A DNA stretch of 64,000 nt from assembly GCF_013408985.1 (NCBI RefSeq), contig NZ_JACBZT010000001.1, positions 868,001 to 932,000 on the forward strand, written 5' to 3'. The notes beneath the pieces are model-generated. The model was not told the origin of the DNA. It did not search any database and saw only the letters and a list, made by a program, of their open reading frames with translations. Both the position numbers and the translations under genes were made by a program. The DNA comes from Petropleomorpha daqingensis. Lineage in GTDB: Bacteria > Actinomycetota > Actinomycetes > Mycobacteriales > Geodermatophilaceae. Every line of letters begins with the position of its first letter. Positions within the stretch are counted from its first letter, which is position 1. Below, in pieces: positions 24,969-40,851 of the stretch.

Positions 24969-25928
24969 TCAGCGGTCGAACGCCAGTCGGATGCCGTCCG
25001 CCGGTCGGCGGCCGGTCCCTCGGCGAGCTCGACGCCGAGGCCGCAGCTGCACGACGGCGACCGAGGCCAGCACCAGCACGCCACCGAGGACCTGCACCGG
25101 GGCGAGGAACTCCCCCAGCGTGACGGCGGCGAGCACCGTCGTGACGACCGGCTCGAACGTCGACAGGATCGCGGCGGTCGACGGGCCGGTCCGCCGCAGG
25201 CCGGCGAAGAACGCGAGCATCGCCACCACGGTGGAGACGACGGCGATGCACCCCACCCACAACCACCCGGCCGGCCCGAAGCCGAGCTCCACCCCGCCGC
25301 CGGCGATCCCCCGGACGGCCAGCGTGAGCGCGGCCCCGGCCATCACCAGGGCGGACAGCAGCACCGGCGGCAGGCGGTGCACCACCGTGTCGGCGACCAG
25401 GATGTAGGCGGTGTAGGTGACCGCGGCACCGAACGCGAGCACGACGCCGATCGAGTCGAACCGCACCCCACCGGCGCCCAGCAGGACCAGCAGCGTGCCG
25501 CAGGAGGCAACCAGCACCGCGGCCGACCGCGCCGGCGTCAGGCGCTCGCGGCCGAGCAGGGCGGCGGCCAGGGTGACCAGCGCCGGGTAGGTGTAGAGGA
25601 CCAGCGCCACCAGCGACGCGTCGATCCGCTCCAGCGCCGAGAAGTACAGGGCCGCCTGGGTCGCGTACCCGACCGCGCCCAGCCCGAGCGCCGTCAGCAC
25701 CAGTCGGAGGGGCGGCCGGGCACCACCCGAGCGCAGGTCCGGTCGCACCAGCAGGACGAACCCGAGCAGCGCCGCCGCCAACGCGAAGCGGAGCAGCAGC
25801 AGCGCGCCCGGCTCGACGCCGACGGCGTAGGCGAGCTTGCCGAAGACGGCCATCGCCCCGAAGCAGGCCGCCGAGAGGAGGCAGAGCGCGGCACCCACCC
25901 GGCCAGCCTCGGCCACCCATCCGGTCAC
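24969..25928 (-). CDS. EamA/DMT-family transporter
   Basis: 319 residues from GTG 25928, with ten membrane segments in two EamA repeats (for example LCLLSAACFGAMAVFGKLA and LAFGAAVTYTAYILVADTVV). Members export amino acids, nucleosides or other metabolites. It is divergent from a LysR regulator with 42 bases between, so it is its likely target. A short inverted repeat, CCAGT...ACTGG, lies in that gap. The substrate is unknown. Confidence 0.88.
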   Translation of the reverse strand: MTGWVAEAGRVGAALCLLSAACFGAMAVFGKLAYAVGVEPGALLLLRFALAAALLGFVLLVRPDLRSGGARPPLRLVLTALGLGAVGYATQAALYFSALERIDASLVALVLYTYPALVTLAAALLGRERLTPARSAAVLVASCGTLLVLLGAGGVRFDSIGVVLAFGAAVTYTAYILVADTVVHRLPPVLLSALVMAGAALTLAVRGIAGGGVELGFGPAGWLWVGCIAVVSTVVAMLAFFAGLRRTGPSTAAILSTFEPVVTTVLAAVTLGEFLAPVQVLGGVLVLASVAVVQLRPRRRARRGTGRRPADGIRLAFDR

Positions 25929-25970
25929 GTCCAGTGACGATTGGTGGAGTCGACTGGTTAGCTCTCCTAC

Positions 25971-26885
25971 ATGGATGCCTTCGACCTCCGACGGCTGCGC
26001 ATGCTCCGCGAGCTCGACGAGCGGGGAACCCTTGGTGCGGTGGCGGCCGCGCTGGGCTACACCCCCTCCGCGGTCTCCCAGCAGCTCGCCGTCCTGGAGA
26101 AGGAGGCCGGCACACGGCTGCTGGAGAAGGCCGGGCGAGGGGTGCGGCTGACCGACGCCGGCCGCCTGCTCGCCGGGCACGCCGGCACCCTGCTGGCGGC
26201 CGCGGAGGCGGCACGGGCCGACCTCGCCTCGCTCACCGGCGAGGTCCGGGGCACGGTGCGGGCCGGTGGCCTGCAGTCGGCCACGCGCCGGCTGCTCATC
26301 CCCGCGGTCGCCCGCACGCTGGTCGAGCACCCGCAGGTCCGCGTCGAGATCACGGAGCTCGAGCTGGAACAGGCGCTGCCGGAGCTGCGGCTGGGGAGCC
26401 TCGACCTGGTCATCAGCGACGAGTACGACGGCCACCCGCGGCCGCGACCGGCCGGGGTGCGGTTCGAGATCCTGCACGAGGAGCGGCTGAAGGTCGTGCT
26501 GCCGGCCGCCCACCCGGCCGCCGCGAGCGGCGGACCGGTCGCCGTGGGTGCGCTGCGGGACGACGTCTGGACCGCGTCGGCCGCCGGCACCGGCCACCAC
26601 GCCCTGGTCCTCGGGGTGTGCCGGTCCCTCGGGGGTTACGAGCCGGACCTCCGGCACCGCTCGAACGACGCCGACGTCCAGCTCGAGCTGGTCCGTGCGG
26701 CCGGAGCCGTCGGTCTGCTGCCCGGCCTCACCCTGCCGCCCGGCGATCCGGCGCTCGCCGTCCGCGACGTCGCCGAGGCCGTGGTGAGCCGCCGGCTGAT
26801 GGTGCTCACCCGCGACTCCCCCACGGCTCCGGCACTCGGCGCGTTCCTGGCCACGGTCCGCGACCGGGCGCGCCTGCTCGAATGA
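25971..26885 (+). CDS. LysR-type transcriptional regulator
   Basis: 304 residues. The N-terminal HTH (LRRLRMLRELDERGTLGAVA, TPSAVSQQLAVLEKEAGTRLL) and the substrate-binding domain are complete. It probably controls the divergent EamA transporter. The start ATG 25971 is preceded by TTAGCTC, a weak -10-like element. The gene ends three bases from the secA stop, convergent. Confidence 0.88.
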   Translation: MDAFDLRRLRMLRELDERGTLGAVAAALGYTPSAVSQQLAVLEKEAGTRLLEKAGRGVRLTDAGRLLAGHAGTLLAAAEAARADLASLTGEVRGTVRAGGLQSATRRLLIPAVARTLVEHPQVRVEITELELEQALPELRLGSLDLVISDEYDGHPRPRPAGVRFEILHEERLKVVLPAAHPAAASGGPVAVGALRDDVWTASAAGTGHHALVLGVCRSLGGYEPDLRHRSNDADVQLELVRAAGAVGLLPGLTLPPGDPALAVRDVAEAVVSRRLMVLTRDSPTAPALGAFLATVRDRARLLE

Positions 26886-26888
26886 GAC

Positions 26889-29831
<2,943 letters not shown>

Positions 29832-29837
29832 GACCCC

Positions 29838-29843
29838 AGGGTA
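29838..29843 (-). promoter_or_regulatory. -10 element TACCCT for secA
   Basis: TACCCT on the minus strand, 6 nt before GTG 29831, fits a leaderless or near-leaderless secA transcript. Confidence 0.55.
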
Positions 29844-29889
29844 GGCGGCGCATCACCGTCGTCGGCACACCCAACGCGCAACCCCTCCG

Positions 29890-29895
29890 TACGCT
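29890..29895 (+). promoter_or_regulatory. -10 element TACGCT for the PPOX gene
   Basis: TACGCT is 7 nt before GTG 29903 and fixes that start as leaderless. Confidence 0.6.
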
Positions 29896-29902
29896 CCCCG
29901 CC

Positions 29903-30295
29903 GTGCCCGTCGACCTGCACCACCTCAGCCCCGGCCTGCTCACCTTCCTCACCGAGCGCCACCTGGCCACCCTCACCACGCTGCGGCCCGACGGCACGCC
30001 GCACGTCGTCCCGGTCGGCTTCACCTTCGACCCGGACACCGGCACGGCCCGGGTGATCACGTCGGGCACGTCGGTCAAGGCCCGGCACGTCCGCGGCGGT
30101 TCGGCGCGGGTCGCCGTCTGCCAGGTCGACGGACGGCGGTGGACCACCCTCGAGGGGACGGCGGTCGTGCGGGACGACGCCGCCGCCGTCCGGGACGCCG
30201 AGGACCGCTACGCGCGGCGGTACCGGCAGCCGCGGGAGAACCCGCTGCGCGTCGTCCTGGAGATCTCGGTCGACCGGATCCTCGGCAACCAGTGA
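29903..30295 (+). CDS. F420-dependent PPOX-class oxidoreductase
   Basis: 130 residues of the pyridoxamine-phosphate-oxidase-like split-barrel family, TIGR03618 type: [24 protein letters not shown] and [24 protein letters not shown]. Such enzymes use F420 (or flavin) for redox reactions or reductive detoxification. The F420 genes fbiA and fbiB are present in this window. GTG 29903 is chosen from the leaderless -10. A perfect 18-bp hairpin terminator follows. Confidence 0.85.
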   Translation: MPVDLHHLSPGLLTFLTERHLATLTTLRPDGTPHVVPVGFTFDPDTGTARVITSGTSVKARHVRGGSARVAVCQVDGRRWTTLEGTAVVRDDAAAVRDAEDRYARRYRQPRENPLRVVLEISVDRILGNQ

Positions 30296-30301
30296 ACGAA
30301 G

Positions 30302-30342
30302 CGGAGGCCCAGCGCGCAGGTTTTCTGCGCGCTGGGCCTCCG
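30302..30342. terminator. bidirectional terminator, perfect 18-bp stem
   Basis: CGGAGGCCCAGCGCGCAG at 30302-30319 pairs perfectly with 30325-30342 around a GTTTT loop. It sits between the convergent PPOX and hpf genes. Confidence 0.85.
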
Positions 30343-30350
30343 TTGCCGGA

Positions 30351-31031
30351 TCAGACGGTGGCCGGGGCGGCCTCGGGCGCGTGCTGGTGCGCTGCGCCGT
30401 TCTGCGGCACGTCGACCAGGCGGATGAGCCCGTAGTCGTAGGCGTGCCGGCGGTAGACGACGGTGGGCCGACCGGTGTCGGCGCACTGGAACATGAAGAA
30501 GTCGTGACCGACGAGCTCCATCTCGTGGAGCGCCTGGTCGACGGTCATGGGTGTGGCGGGATGCTGCTTCTCCCGCACGATGCGCCCGGGCAGGTGCTCG
30601 TCGAGGTCGGTCACGTGCGGACCCTCGGCGAGCTGCCGGTCGAGGTCGAGCGACTCGGTGGCGCCGAGGTCGGCGGCGGTGTTGCCGGCCAGCCGGACGC
30701 TGTCGGGGGTGCGGCGACCGTGGTGCACGCGGCGGCGGTCGGCCGCCTTGCGCAGCCGGGCGTCGAGCTTGCCCGCGGCCAGGTCGAGTGCGGAGTAGAA
30801 GTCGGGTGCGCAGGCCTCGGCGCGGACCACCGGGCCCTTGCCGCGGAGGGTGATCTCCACGCGCTGGCAGTTGTCGGACTGTCGGGGGTTCTTCTCGTGG
30901 AAGAGCTCCACGTCGATGCGCAAGATCTTGAGCTTGCCGTCGAAGCGGTCGAGCGGGGTGAGCTTGTCCCAGACGTGCTGTCGGAAATGCTCGGGGACTT
31001 CGACATTGCGGCCACGGACCACGATCTCCAT
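30351..31031 (-). CDS. hpf: ribosome hibernation-promoting factor, long form
   Basis: 226 residues. The N-terminal ribosome-binding domain (about 1-105, MEIVVRGRNVEVPEHFRQHV...) and the C-terminal dimerisation domain (about 165-215, VDQALHEMELVGHDFFMFQC ... RRHAYDYGLIRL) make it the long HPF that forms 100S ribosome dimers in stationary phase. M. tuberculosis Rv3241c is its positional equivalent. ATG 31031 follows GGGAGGTCTC. Confidence 0.95.
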   Translation of the reverse strand: MEIVVRGRNVEVPEHFRQHVWDKLTPLDRFDGKLKILRIDVELFHEKNPRQSDNCQRVEITLRGKGPVVRAEACAPDFYSALDLAAGKLDARLRKAADRRRVHHGRRTPDSVRLAGNTAADLGATESLDLDRQLAEGPHVTDLDEHLPGRIVREKQHPATPMTVDQALHEMELVGHDFFMFQCADTGRPTVVYRRHAYDYGLIRLVDVPQNGAAHQHAPEAAPATV

Positions 31032-31128
31032 GAGACCTCCCGTTGGGCGGGCTGTGATCGGTTTGACGCTAGTCCCTGACCGACGGTCACGACAGTCGAT
31101 CAGTGGCTACCCGGCGTTCACCGAACGC

Positions 31129-31833
31129 TCAGGTTCCGCGGAGGTACGCGGGGTCACGCCGGGGCGTCGCCGCGACGACGGCCCCCAGCACCGGTGTGGC
31201 GTTCACCGTTCGTGTCCGCGCGAGCACGCCGGCGGCCTCGGTCAGGGTGGCGCCGCTGGTCACCACGTCGTCGACCAGCACGAGCAGCCCGCGGGACGGC
31301 GCCGCACCGGCCAGGACGAACGTGCCGGCCAGGTTCGCCCGCCGCTGCGCCGCCGACAGCCCGGCGGAATCGCGCACCCGGCCACGCCGGCGCAGCAGCC
31401 GCGCCTCCCCCGCCGCCACTCCCGCGGCGCGCAGCTCGGCGACGGCGCTCCGGGTCAGCTCGCGCACGTGGTCGCGGCCGCGGCTGCGCAGCCCGGCCGC
31501 CGACGGCGGCACCGGCACCAGCAGCACCGGCTCGGTGTGCGCCACCCCTGCCACCACCGATGCCGTGGCCAGAGCCAGCGCCGTCCCCAGCGTGCGGCCG
31601 AGCTCGGGCCGCCCGCGCTCCTTGAAGGCCAGGACGGCGGCGCGCACCGGCCCCTCGTAGGCACCGGCCGCCACGGTCGGCGGGAAGCCGATCGGGAAGC
31701 GCCGGGGCGCGGCCAGGTGCGGCCGGGTGAGCAGCCGGCCGCAGCGCCGGCAGAGGACCGCGCCGGGCACGCCGCAGCCGGCGCACGTGCGCGGCAGCAC
31801 GAGGTCGGCCAGCGCGGCCCAGGCGGAGTCCAC
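31129..31833 (-). CDS. ComF-family phosphoribosyltransferase-like protein
   Basis: 234 residues from GTG 31833. It has an N-terminal Cys finger (CAGCGVPGAVLCRRCG) and a PRTase domain with the PRPP loop LVLVDDVVTSGATL. ComF proteins support DNA uptake or recombination with primosome partners in competent bacteria. In actinobacteria the role is unproven. The open frame extends far upstream across lpqB, but that is a shadow. Its position between hpf and lpqB matches Rv3242c. Confidence 0.85.
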   Translation of the reverse strand: MDSAWAALADLVLPRTCAGCGVPGAVLCRRCGRLLTRPHLAAPRRFPIGFPPTVAAGAYEGPVRAAVLAFKERGRPELGRTLGTALALATASVVAGVAHTEPVLLVPVPPSAAGLRSRGRDHVRELTRSAVAELRAAGVAAGEARLLRRRGRVRDSAGLSAAQRRANLAGTFVLAGAAPSRGLLVLVDDVVTSGATLTEAAGVLARTRTVNATPVLGAVVAATPRRDPAYLRGT

Positions 31834-31892
31834 AGCGAGAAGGGTGACGCGGGTGCCCGGACTCCGGGCACCCGGCGGGACGAACTGTGGAT

Positions 31893-33602
31893 CTACATCG
31901 GGAAGAACGGCTCGGTGCCCGGCAGCGGCTCCTGGCCGGCGATCAGCGTCACCCACGTGCCGGCGGAGAACTCCCAGATCGAGCCGGCGGCGCTGACCAG
32001 CGGCTGCCTGTCCGGTGCCGCGGCCACCGCGGTCGGCTCGTTGGGCAGACCGGCCGTCCCGACGTCCTGCGGGTTCCAGCCGTCGACGCCGACCGTGTAC
32101 GGCACGGTCCTCGCCTGCCCCGGATCGCGGGCGAGCAGCAGCAGGCTGCTGCTGGTCCGCCACGCGACGTCCACGACCTGCGACAGCGACGGCGCGACCT
32201 GCCGCAGGTCGGGCAGCGAGACCCCGCCGTCCGGACTTCGGTTCACCGTGCCGACGTACAGCCGCGGGCCCTCCGGGCCGTCGATGACGACGGCCGCGCG
32301 GACGCCGTCCGGCGAGAGCTGCAGCACCGTCGCCCGGCCGAGCCCGCCCAGCGTGGGCGTGGCCACGGCCTGGGCCGGGCCGCCCGCGGGCACGCGCACG
32401 ATCTCGTCGCCGCCGCGCACCACCCAGGTCTCGTCCCGGGTGGCCGCGACCGTGGGCACGCTGAGCGTGTCCCCGGCGAGCACAGGGGCGAGATCGCCGC
32501 CGTAGGCGCCCATGAGCAGCGTCGCGCCGCCCGCGGCGGCCGTCGTCCCGGCCATGGTCGTGAGCTGGCCGTCGGCGTTGGCCGACACCGCCGCGCTGGT
32601 CAGGCCGTAGGCGCCAGCGCCCGCCGGACCGGGGACCGGCTTGCCGTCGACGGTGTAGACCGCGCCGTTGAACACGTAGTGCCCGACGGCGTCGACCGCC
32701 GCGCCCTCCGGCGAGTACGACGCCCAGGTGTCGACGGTCTGCACCGACGGGATGCCGTCGATCGAGACCGGTTCGCCGTCGATGAGCACCTGGACGCTGC
32801 GCGCCCCGAACGGCTGCAGCGTCCAGACGACCTGCGCGCACAGCTCGCTGAGCTCCGGGGACGGGTTCGGCGACAGGCCGGTCAGGTCGACGGTGACGAT
32901 CTGGGAGGACACCGTGATCGCCCGCCGCAGCTGCGCTCCCTCCAGCGGGTTCTTCACCCCGGCGGCGAGCGCGGCCGAGGCGCCGTCCAGCTCGCGGTTG
33001 ATCAGGGCGGTCGGCTGCGAGTCGCCGGCGATCAGGTAGCGGGGATCGGGCACGAGCCGCTGGCCGGTGGGGTCGAGGAAGTAGGCGGGCAGCTGGTCGT
33101 AGAGCCGGGAGAAGTCGGGCAGCAGCATGACCAGCCCGTCGGGCGGATCGGCGATCCGCCACTCCTTGCCGACCTTCTCGAGGGTGTACTCGCGGCTGTA
33201 GTTCTCCTGGTCGGAGAGGCTGAAGATGCCGCGCGGGTCCACGTTGCCCACCCAGTCGGCGCTGACCCGGACCGCGCCGGCCTCCGTGGTCACCGCCGAG
33301 TAGCTCGGGCTGATGATCGTGATGCCGGTCTCGTCGGACCACGACTTCGCCGCCTGCGGGGTGAGGTACTCCCGGGCCACGGGGTGCTGACGGGTGGAGC
33401 TGGCCGCGGCGTCGATGAACCCGCGGACGACCTCCTCCGGCGTGGCGCCCTTCTCCGGCGACACCGGCTCGATCCCGACCGGCTCGTCGGAGCGGTTCGG
33501 GGCCTGCGTGATCACCACGTTCGGAGAGCTGGTCGGCACGGTCGAGCAGCCGACGAGCAGCGTGGCCAGCACCGCCAGCGCCGGGACCAGCCGCCGCCTC
33601 AC
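31893..33602 (-). CDS. lpqB: lipoprotein LpqB (MtrAB partner)
   Basis: 569 residues. The signal and lipobox LVGC place the lipid-modified Cys at about residue 19. A GerMN domain (about 130-250) and a C-terminal beta-propeller-like region follow. LpqB interacts with the MtrB sensor and tunes MtrA phosphorylation. Its GTG start overlaps the mtrB stop (GTGA at 33599-33602), keeping mtrA-mtrB-lpqB in one operon. Confidence 0.93.
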   Translation of the reverse strand: MRRRLVPALAVLATLLVGCSTVPTSSPNVVITQAPNRSDEPVGIEPVSPEKGATPEEVVRGFIDAAASSTRQHPVAREYLTPQAAKSWSDETGITIISPSYSAVTTEAGAVRVSADWVGNVDPRGIFSLSDQENYSREYTLEKVGKEWRIADPPDGLVMLLPDFSRLYDQLPAYFLDPTGQRLVPDPRYLIAGDSQPTALINRELDGASAALAAGVKNPLEGAQLRRAITVSSQIVTVDLTGLSPNPSPELSELCAQVVWTLQPFGARSVQVLIDGEPVSIDGIPSVQTVDTWASYSPEGAAVDAVGHYVFNGAVYTVDGKPVPGPAGAGAYGLTSAAVSANADGQLTTMAGTTAAAGGATLLMGAYGGDLAPVLAGDTLSVPTVAATRDETWVVRGGDEIVRVPAGGPAQAVATPTLGGLGRATVLQLSPDGVRAAVVIDGPEGPRLYVGTVNRSPDGGVSLPDLRQVAPSLSQVVDVAWRTSSSLLLLARDPGQARTVPYTVGVDGWNPQDVGTAGLPNEPTAVAAAPDRQPLVSAAGSIWEFSAGTWVTLIAGQEPLPGTEPFFPM

Positions 33603-35398
33603 GGCCGCGCCTCCGGTGCCGTCGGGCTCCCCGGCCGGCGCACGATCGTCGGCCGCAGCGGCAGCGGCGAGCTGGTCAGCTCACCGCCCGCGGTCAGCGG
33701 CAGGGTGAGCCGGAACTGCGCCCCGGCGCCCTGCTGGCCCCAGACCTGCAGCCAGCCGCCGTGCAGCCGGGCGTCTTCCAGGCTGATGGACAGGCCCAGC
33801 CCGCTGCCGCCGACGGTGCGCACCCGCGACGGATCGGCCCGCCAGAACCGGTCGAACACGTGCTGCGCCTCGGCCGGCGAGAGCCCGACGCCGAAGTCGC
33901 GCACGGTCACGGCGGCCGCGGTCGGGTTGGAGGCGAGCGTGATCTCCACCGGCTGGCCGGCGCCGTGCTCGATCGCGTTGCCGACGAGGTTGCGCAGGAT
34001 CCGCTCCACCCGGCGGGCGTCGACGTCGGCGATGATCTCGCCGGCCGGCGCGCGGACCACCAGCCGCGTGTCGTGCATCTCGGCCAGCGGGGTCATCCCG
34101 TCGACCACCCGGCCGATCAGCGCGCCGAGGTCGGTGGCCTCGGCCTCCAGGACGGCGGCGCCGGCGTCGTACCGGCTGATCTCCAGCAGGTCGGTCAGCA
34201 GCCCCTCGAACCGGTCCAGCTCGGCGCGCAGCAGCTCGGCGGACCGCGACACCTGGGCGGAGAAGTCCCCGCGCGACTCGTACAGGACGTCGGCGGCCAT
34301 CTGCACCGTGGTCAGCGGGGTGCGCAGCTCGTGGGAGACGTCGGAGGTGAACCGCTGCTGCAGCTGCGAGAGCCCCTCGAGCTGGGTGATCTGCCGCTGC
34401 AGGCTGTCGGCCATCGCGTTGAAGCTGGTCGCCAGCCGGGCGAGGTCGTCCTCGCCGCGGACGAGCATGCGCTCCTCGAGCTGGCCCTCGGCCAGCCGCT
34501 GCGCGGTGCCGGCGGCCCGCCGCACCGGGTCGACGACCAGCCGGGTGACCAGGACGCCGATGCCGACGACGATGAGCGTCAGGGCGGTGCCGCTGTAGAT
34601 GACCGTGCTGCGGATCAGCGAGAGGCTCTCGGCTTCCTGGTCCAGCGGGAAGGCGTAGTAGAGCGCGATCCGCTCGGTGCTGCCGGCGTCGCCGGGCACG
34701 GCCAGGCCGATGAGCAGCGTCGGCTGCTCCGTGCCGGTCTCGTCGGGCACCATCGCGTACCGGTAGAACTGGCCGCCGGACTCGACCTCCGCGCGCAGGT
34801 CGTCGGGCACCGCCGGCCAGACCGAGCCCCGGCTGGTCCCGGTGCGCTCGGTGCCGCCGGTCCCGTAGACCATGACGACGTCGAAGTCGCCGGCCGCACC
34901 GGCGCGCGCCTTCAGCTGCTGCACGGTGCGGTTGAGCGTGGAGCGGACGCTGGCCGCGTCACCGGCCGCGATGCCGGCGACCTGCGTCTGCGCGTAGTCG
35001 ACGCCGGCCTGCGCCTGGCCGATCGCGGCCTGCCGCTTCACCGACAGCAGCTGGTCGCGGATCTGGCTGAACAGCACGATGCTGACGATGATCACGACGG
35101 TGCCGGCGACGGCCATCGTGATCGCGCCGATGCGCACCTGCAGCGAGGAGCGCCAGGACCGCACCACGCGCGCCGACAGGCGCCGGACCAGATCGCTCGC
35201 GCGCCGACCGGTCTCCGCGGCCGAGCGGGAGGCCTCCCGCCCGATCCGGGGCAGCAGCGGCTCGGGCGGACCCTCGGGCTCGTCGGCCGCCGGCGCGATC
35301 GGGGCGATGCGTGGCCGCGCGGGCGCCTCCGGATCGGAGTCCAGCGTGCCGGTGGAGCTCTCGGCCGTCGTCGTCCGGCCGTCGTGCACAGAACTCAC
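33599..35398 (-). CDS. mtrB: sensor histidine kinase MtrB
   Basis: 599 residues from GTG 35398. It has a cytoplasmic N-tail, two membrane helices (about 100-120 and 270-290) flanking an extracytoplasmic sensor, HAMP, HisKA with SDVSHELRTPL (His near 356), and HATPase with NLVGNAIEHG and GGSGLGLSI. It phosphorylates MtrA and coordinates cell-wall hydrolysis with division. GTG 35389 is an alternative start. The upstream frame extension overlapping mtrA is not used. Confidence 0.95.
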   Translation of the reverse strand: MSSVHDGRTTTAESSTGTLDSDPEAPARPRIAPIAPAADEPEGPPEPLLPRIGREASRSAAETGRRASDLVRRLSARVVRSWRSSLQVRIGAITMAVAGTVVIIVSIVLFSQIRDQLLSVKRQAAIGQAQAGVDYAQTQVAGIAAGDAASVRSTLNRTVQQLKARAGAAGDFDVVMVYGTGGTERTGTSRGSVWPAVPDDLRAEVESGGQFYRYAMVPDETGTEQPTLLIGLAVPGDAGSTERIALYYAFPLDQEAESLSLIRSTVIYSGTALTLIVVGIGVLVTRLVVDPVRRAAGTAQRLAEGQLEERMLVRGEDDLARLATSFNAMADSLQRQITQLEGLSQLQQRFTSDVSHELRTPLTTVQMAADVLYESRGDFSAQVSRSAELLRAELDRFEGLLTDLLEISRYDAGAAVLEAEATDLGALIGRVVDGMTPLAEMHDTRLVVRAPAGEIIADVDARRVERILRNLVGNAIEHGAGQPVEITLASNPTAAAVTVRDFGVGLSPAEAQHVFDRFWRADPSRVRTVGGSGLGLSISLEDARLHGGWLQVWGQQGAGAQFRLTLPLTAGGELTSSPLPLRPTIVRRPGSPTAPEARP

Positions 35399-35402
35399 TC
35401 GA

Positions 35403-36119
<717 letters not shown>

Positions 36120-36143
36120 TCTGCGCTGTCGAGCGCGAAAGAC

Positions 36144-36181
36144 GACGCCACCCGGCCGGAGACACCCGGCCGGGTGGCGTC
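36144..36181. terminator. terminator hairpin between ahcY and mtrA
   Basis: A perfect 16-bp stem (GACGCCACCCGGCCGG, 36144-36159, with 36166-36181) and a 6-nt loop. It lies 21 bases after the ahcY stop codon and upstream of mtrA. Confidence 0.8.
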
Positions 36182-36202
36182 ATCTACCCCTGAAGGGGCT
36201 GA

Positions 36203-37687
<1,485 letters not shown>

Positions 37688-37814
37688 GTCGCTCCAGGGA
37701 TCGACCCGGCCCACCGCGGACCGGGTTCGAGGGTTCGCGTCAAGGGAGAGCGAGCATGCCGAGGCTTCGGCGGGGCTCGTGCCGTCCCCGAGGATAACCC
37801 GCAGAGGGGGCTGA

Positions 37815-38990
37815 TCAGGAGAGCGCGGTGGTCGCCCGGTAGAGGACGGCGGGGCCCGAGGCGGTGACCGGGGCGCCGGCCGGCACGAAGGCGGCCCGGC
37901 CCTGCTCGAGCACGAGCTCGCCGTCGGCCGAGGCCAGGACCGCCCTGCCCTCGAAGCAGAGGACGACCTGCGGCCCCCGGGTGGTGAGCACGCCGGCGCC
38001 GTCGTCGAGCTGCACCCGGGTGAGGTCGAAGTCGTCGACCGGCACCGGGTAGCGCAGCCCGCCGGGCCCGAGGACCGGGTGCAGGACCGGGATCCGGCCG
38101 TCGGAGAAGTCGAGCACCTCGATGAGCGCGGCCAGGTCGACGTGCTTGGTCGTCAGGCCGCCCCGCAGCACGTTGTCCGAGCTCGCCATGACCTCGATGC
38201 CGGCGCCGGACAGGTAGGCGTGCAGGTTGCCGGCGGGCAGGAACACCGCCTCGCCGGGGGCGAGCTTGAGGTGGTTGCACATCAGCGAGATGACGACGCC
38301 GGGGTCGGCCGGGTGCGACTGCGCCAGCGTGGCCGCCCACCGGTAGGTGTTGATGAACTCCGGGTCGTGCGCGGCGACGAACTCCGCCGCCCTGGCCGCG
38401 ACCGCGTCCACGAGCGAGCCGCGCCGCTTCTCCGACAGCGCCAGCAGCTGTGGGATCGCCGCGCGCAGCCCGCCGCGGGCCAGCGCGGCGATCGTCGGCT
38501 TGAGCTCCGGGAGCTGCAGCTTGGCCAGGCAGTGCAGCGACTCCTCGACCGGGCGGAACCCGCACAGGGCCTCGAAGGTCGTCAGCGCCAGCAGCAGCTC
38601 GGGCTTGTGGTACGGGTCCTTGAACGTGCGGGTGGGGTCGTCCTTCGGGACCCCGGCCGCCTCCTCGGCGGCGAAGCCGGCCTCGGCCTGCTCGGTCGTC
38701 GGGTGCGCCTGCAGCGAGAGGTTGCCCTCGGCGGCGAGCACCTTCATGAGGAAGGGCAGGCGCGGGCCGAAGCGCCCGATGACCGCCTCGCCGAGCAGCC
38801 GCTGCGGGTCGGCGGCGATCGCGACGTCCAGTCCGCGCCCGTCGGGCAGCCGGCTGGGGTTGTCGGGGTGGGCCCCCATCCAGAGCTCGGCCTGCGGGTG
38901 CTCCGAGGGCACCGGCTCACCGAGGAGTTCCGGGATGACGGTGCGGCTACCCCAGGGGTAGTCGCGCACCGTGCTGGTCAGAGGCCACAT
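37815..38990 (-). CDS. manA: mannose-6-phosphate isomerase, class I
   Basis: 391 residues from ATG 38990, for which TAGTCT lies 8 nt upstream. It interconverts fructose-6-P and mannose-6-P, feeding GDP-mannose for mannolipids and wall glycans. Zinc ligands lie in [15 protein letters not shown] and KPELLLAL, and the cupin-like C-terminus in [20 protein letters not shown]. It joins the ManB and ManC genes in this window. Confidence 0.93.
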   Translation of the reverse strand: MWPLTSTVRDYPWGSRTVIPELLGEPVPSEHPQAELWMGAHPDNPSRLPDGRGLDVAIAADPQRLLGEAVIGRFGPRLPFLMKVLAAEGNLSLQAHPTTEQAEAGFAAEEAAGVPKDDPTRTFKDPYHKPELLLALTTFEALCGFRPVEESLHCLAKLQLPELKPTIAALARGGLRAAIPQLLALSEKRRGSLVDAVAARAAEFVAAHDPEFINTYRWAATLAQSHPADPGVVISLMCNHLKLAPGEAVFLPAGNLHAYLSGAGIEVMASSDNVLRGGLTTKHVDLAALIEVLDFSDGRIPVLHPVLGPGGLRYPVPVDDFDLTRVQLDDGAGVLTTRGPQVVLCFEGRAVLASADGELVLEQGRAAFVPAGAPVTASGPAVLYRATTALS

Positions 38991-38998
38991 CAGGGCCG

Positions 38999-39004
38999 AG
39001 ACTA
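38999..39004 (-). promoter_or_regulatory. -10 element TAGTCT for manA
   Basis: TAGTCT on the minus strand, 8 nt before the manA ATG, which favours ATG 38990 over the upstream in-frame codons. Confidence 0.55.
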
Positions 39005-39048
39005 CTGGCGAGGGCTGCACATCCCTTGCATCGTCACGCTTCTGCTCC

Positions 39049-39068
39049 GACCCCATCCCCCCATGGGG

Positions 39069-39070
<2 letters not shown>
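39049..39070. terminator. hairpin at the glpD stop codon
   Basis: GACCCCAT-cccccc-ATGGGGTC, with perfect 8-bp arms. Its right arm overlaps the last two bases of the glpD stop codon, so it could end the glpD transcript before manA. Confidence 0.6.
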
Positions 39071-40805
<1,735 letters not shown>

Positions 40806-40851
40806 GTCCTCGACTGTCCCCCGCACCGGCCGCAGTGTGCTGTGAGGCCGG

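Noticed and set aside
31129-33342. Fused 737-residue ComF frame
   Set aside because: The upstream part is a shadow of lpqB, and only the last 234 codons carry the ComF motifs.
37720-37750. tRNA-like GGTTCGA segments
   Set aside because: No cloverleaf could be folded around them, and the same bases lie in the ahcY leader.
37688-37814. SAH or SAM riboswitch in the ahcY leader
   Set aside because: The leader contains GC-rich hairpin potential, but the conserved SAH-riboswitch core could not be found by eye. A covariance-model search would be decisive.
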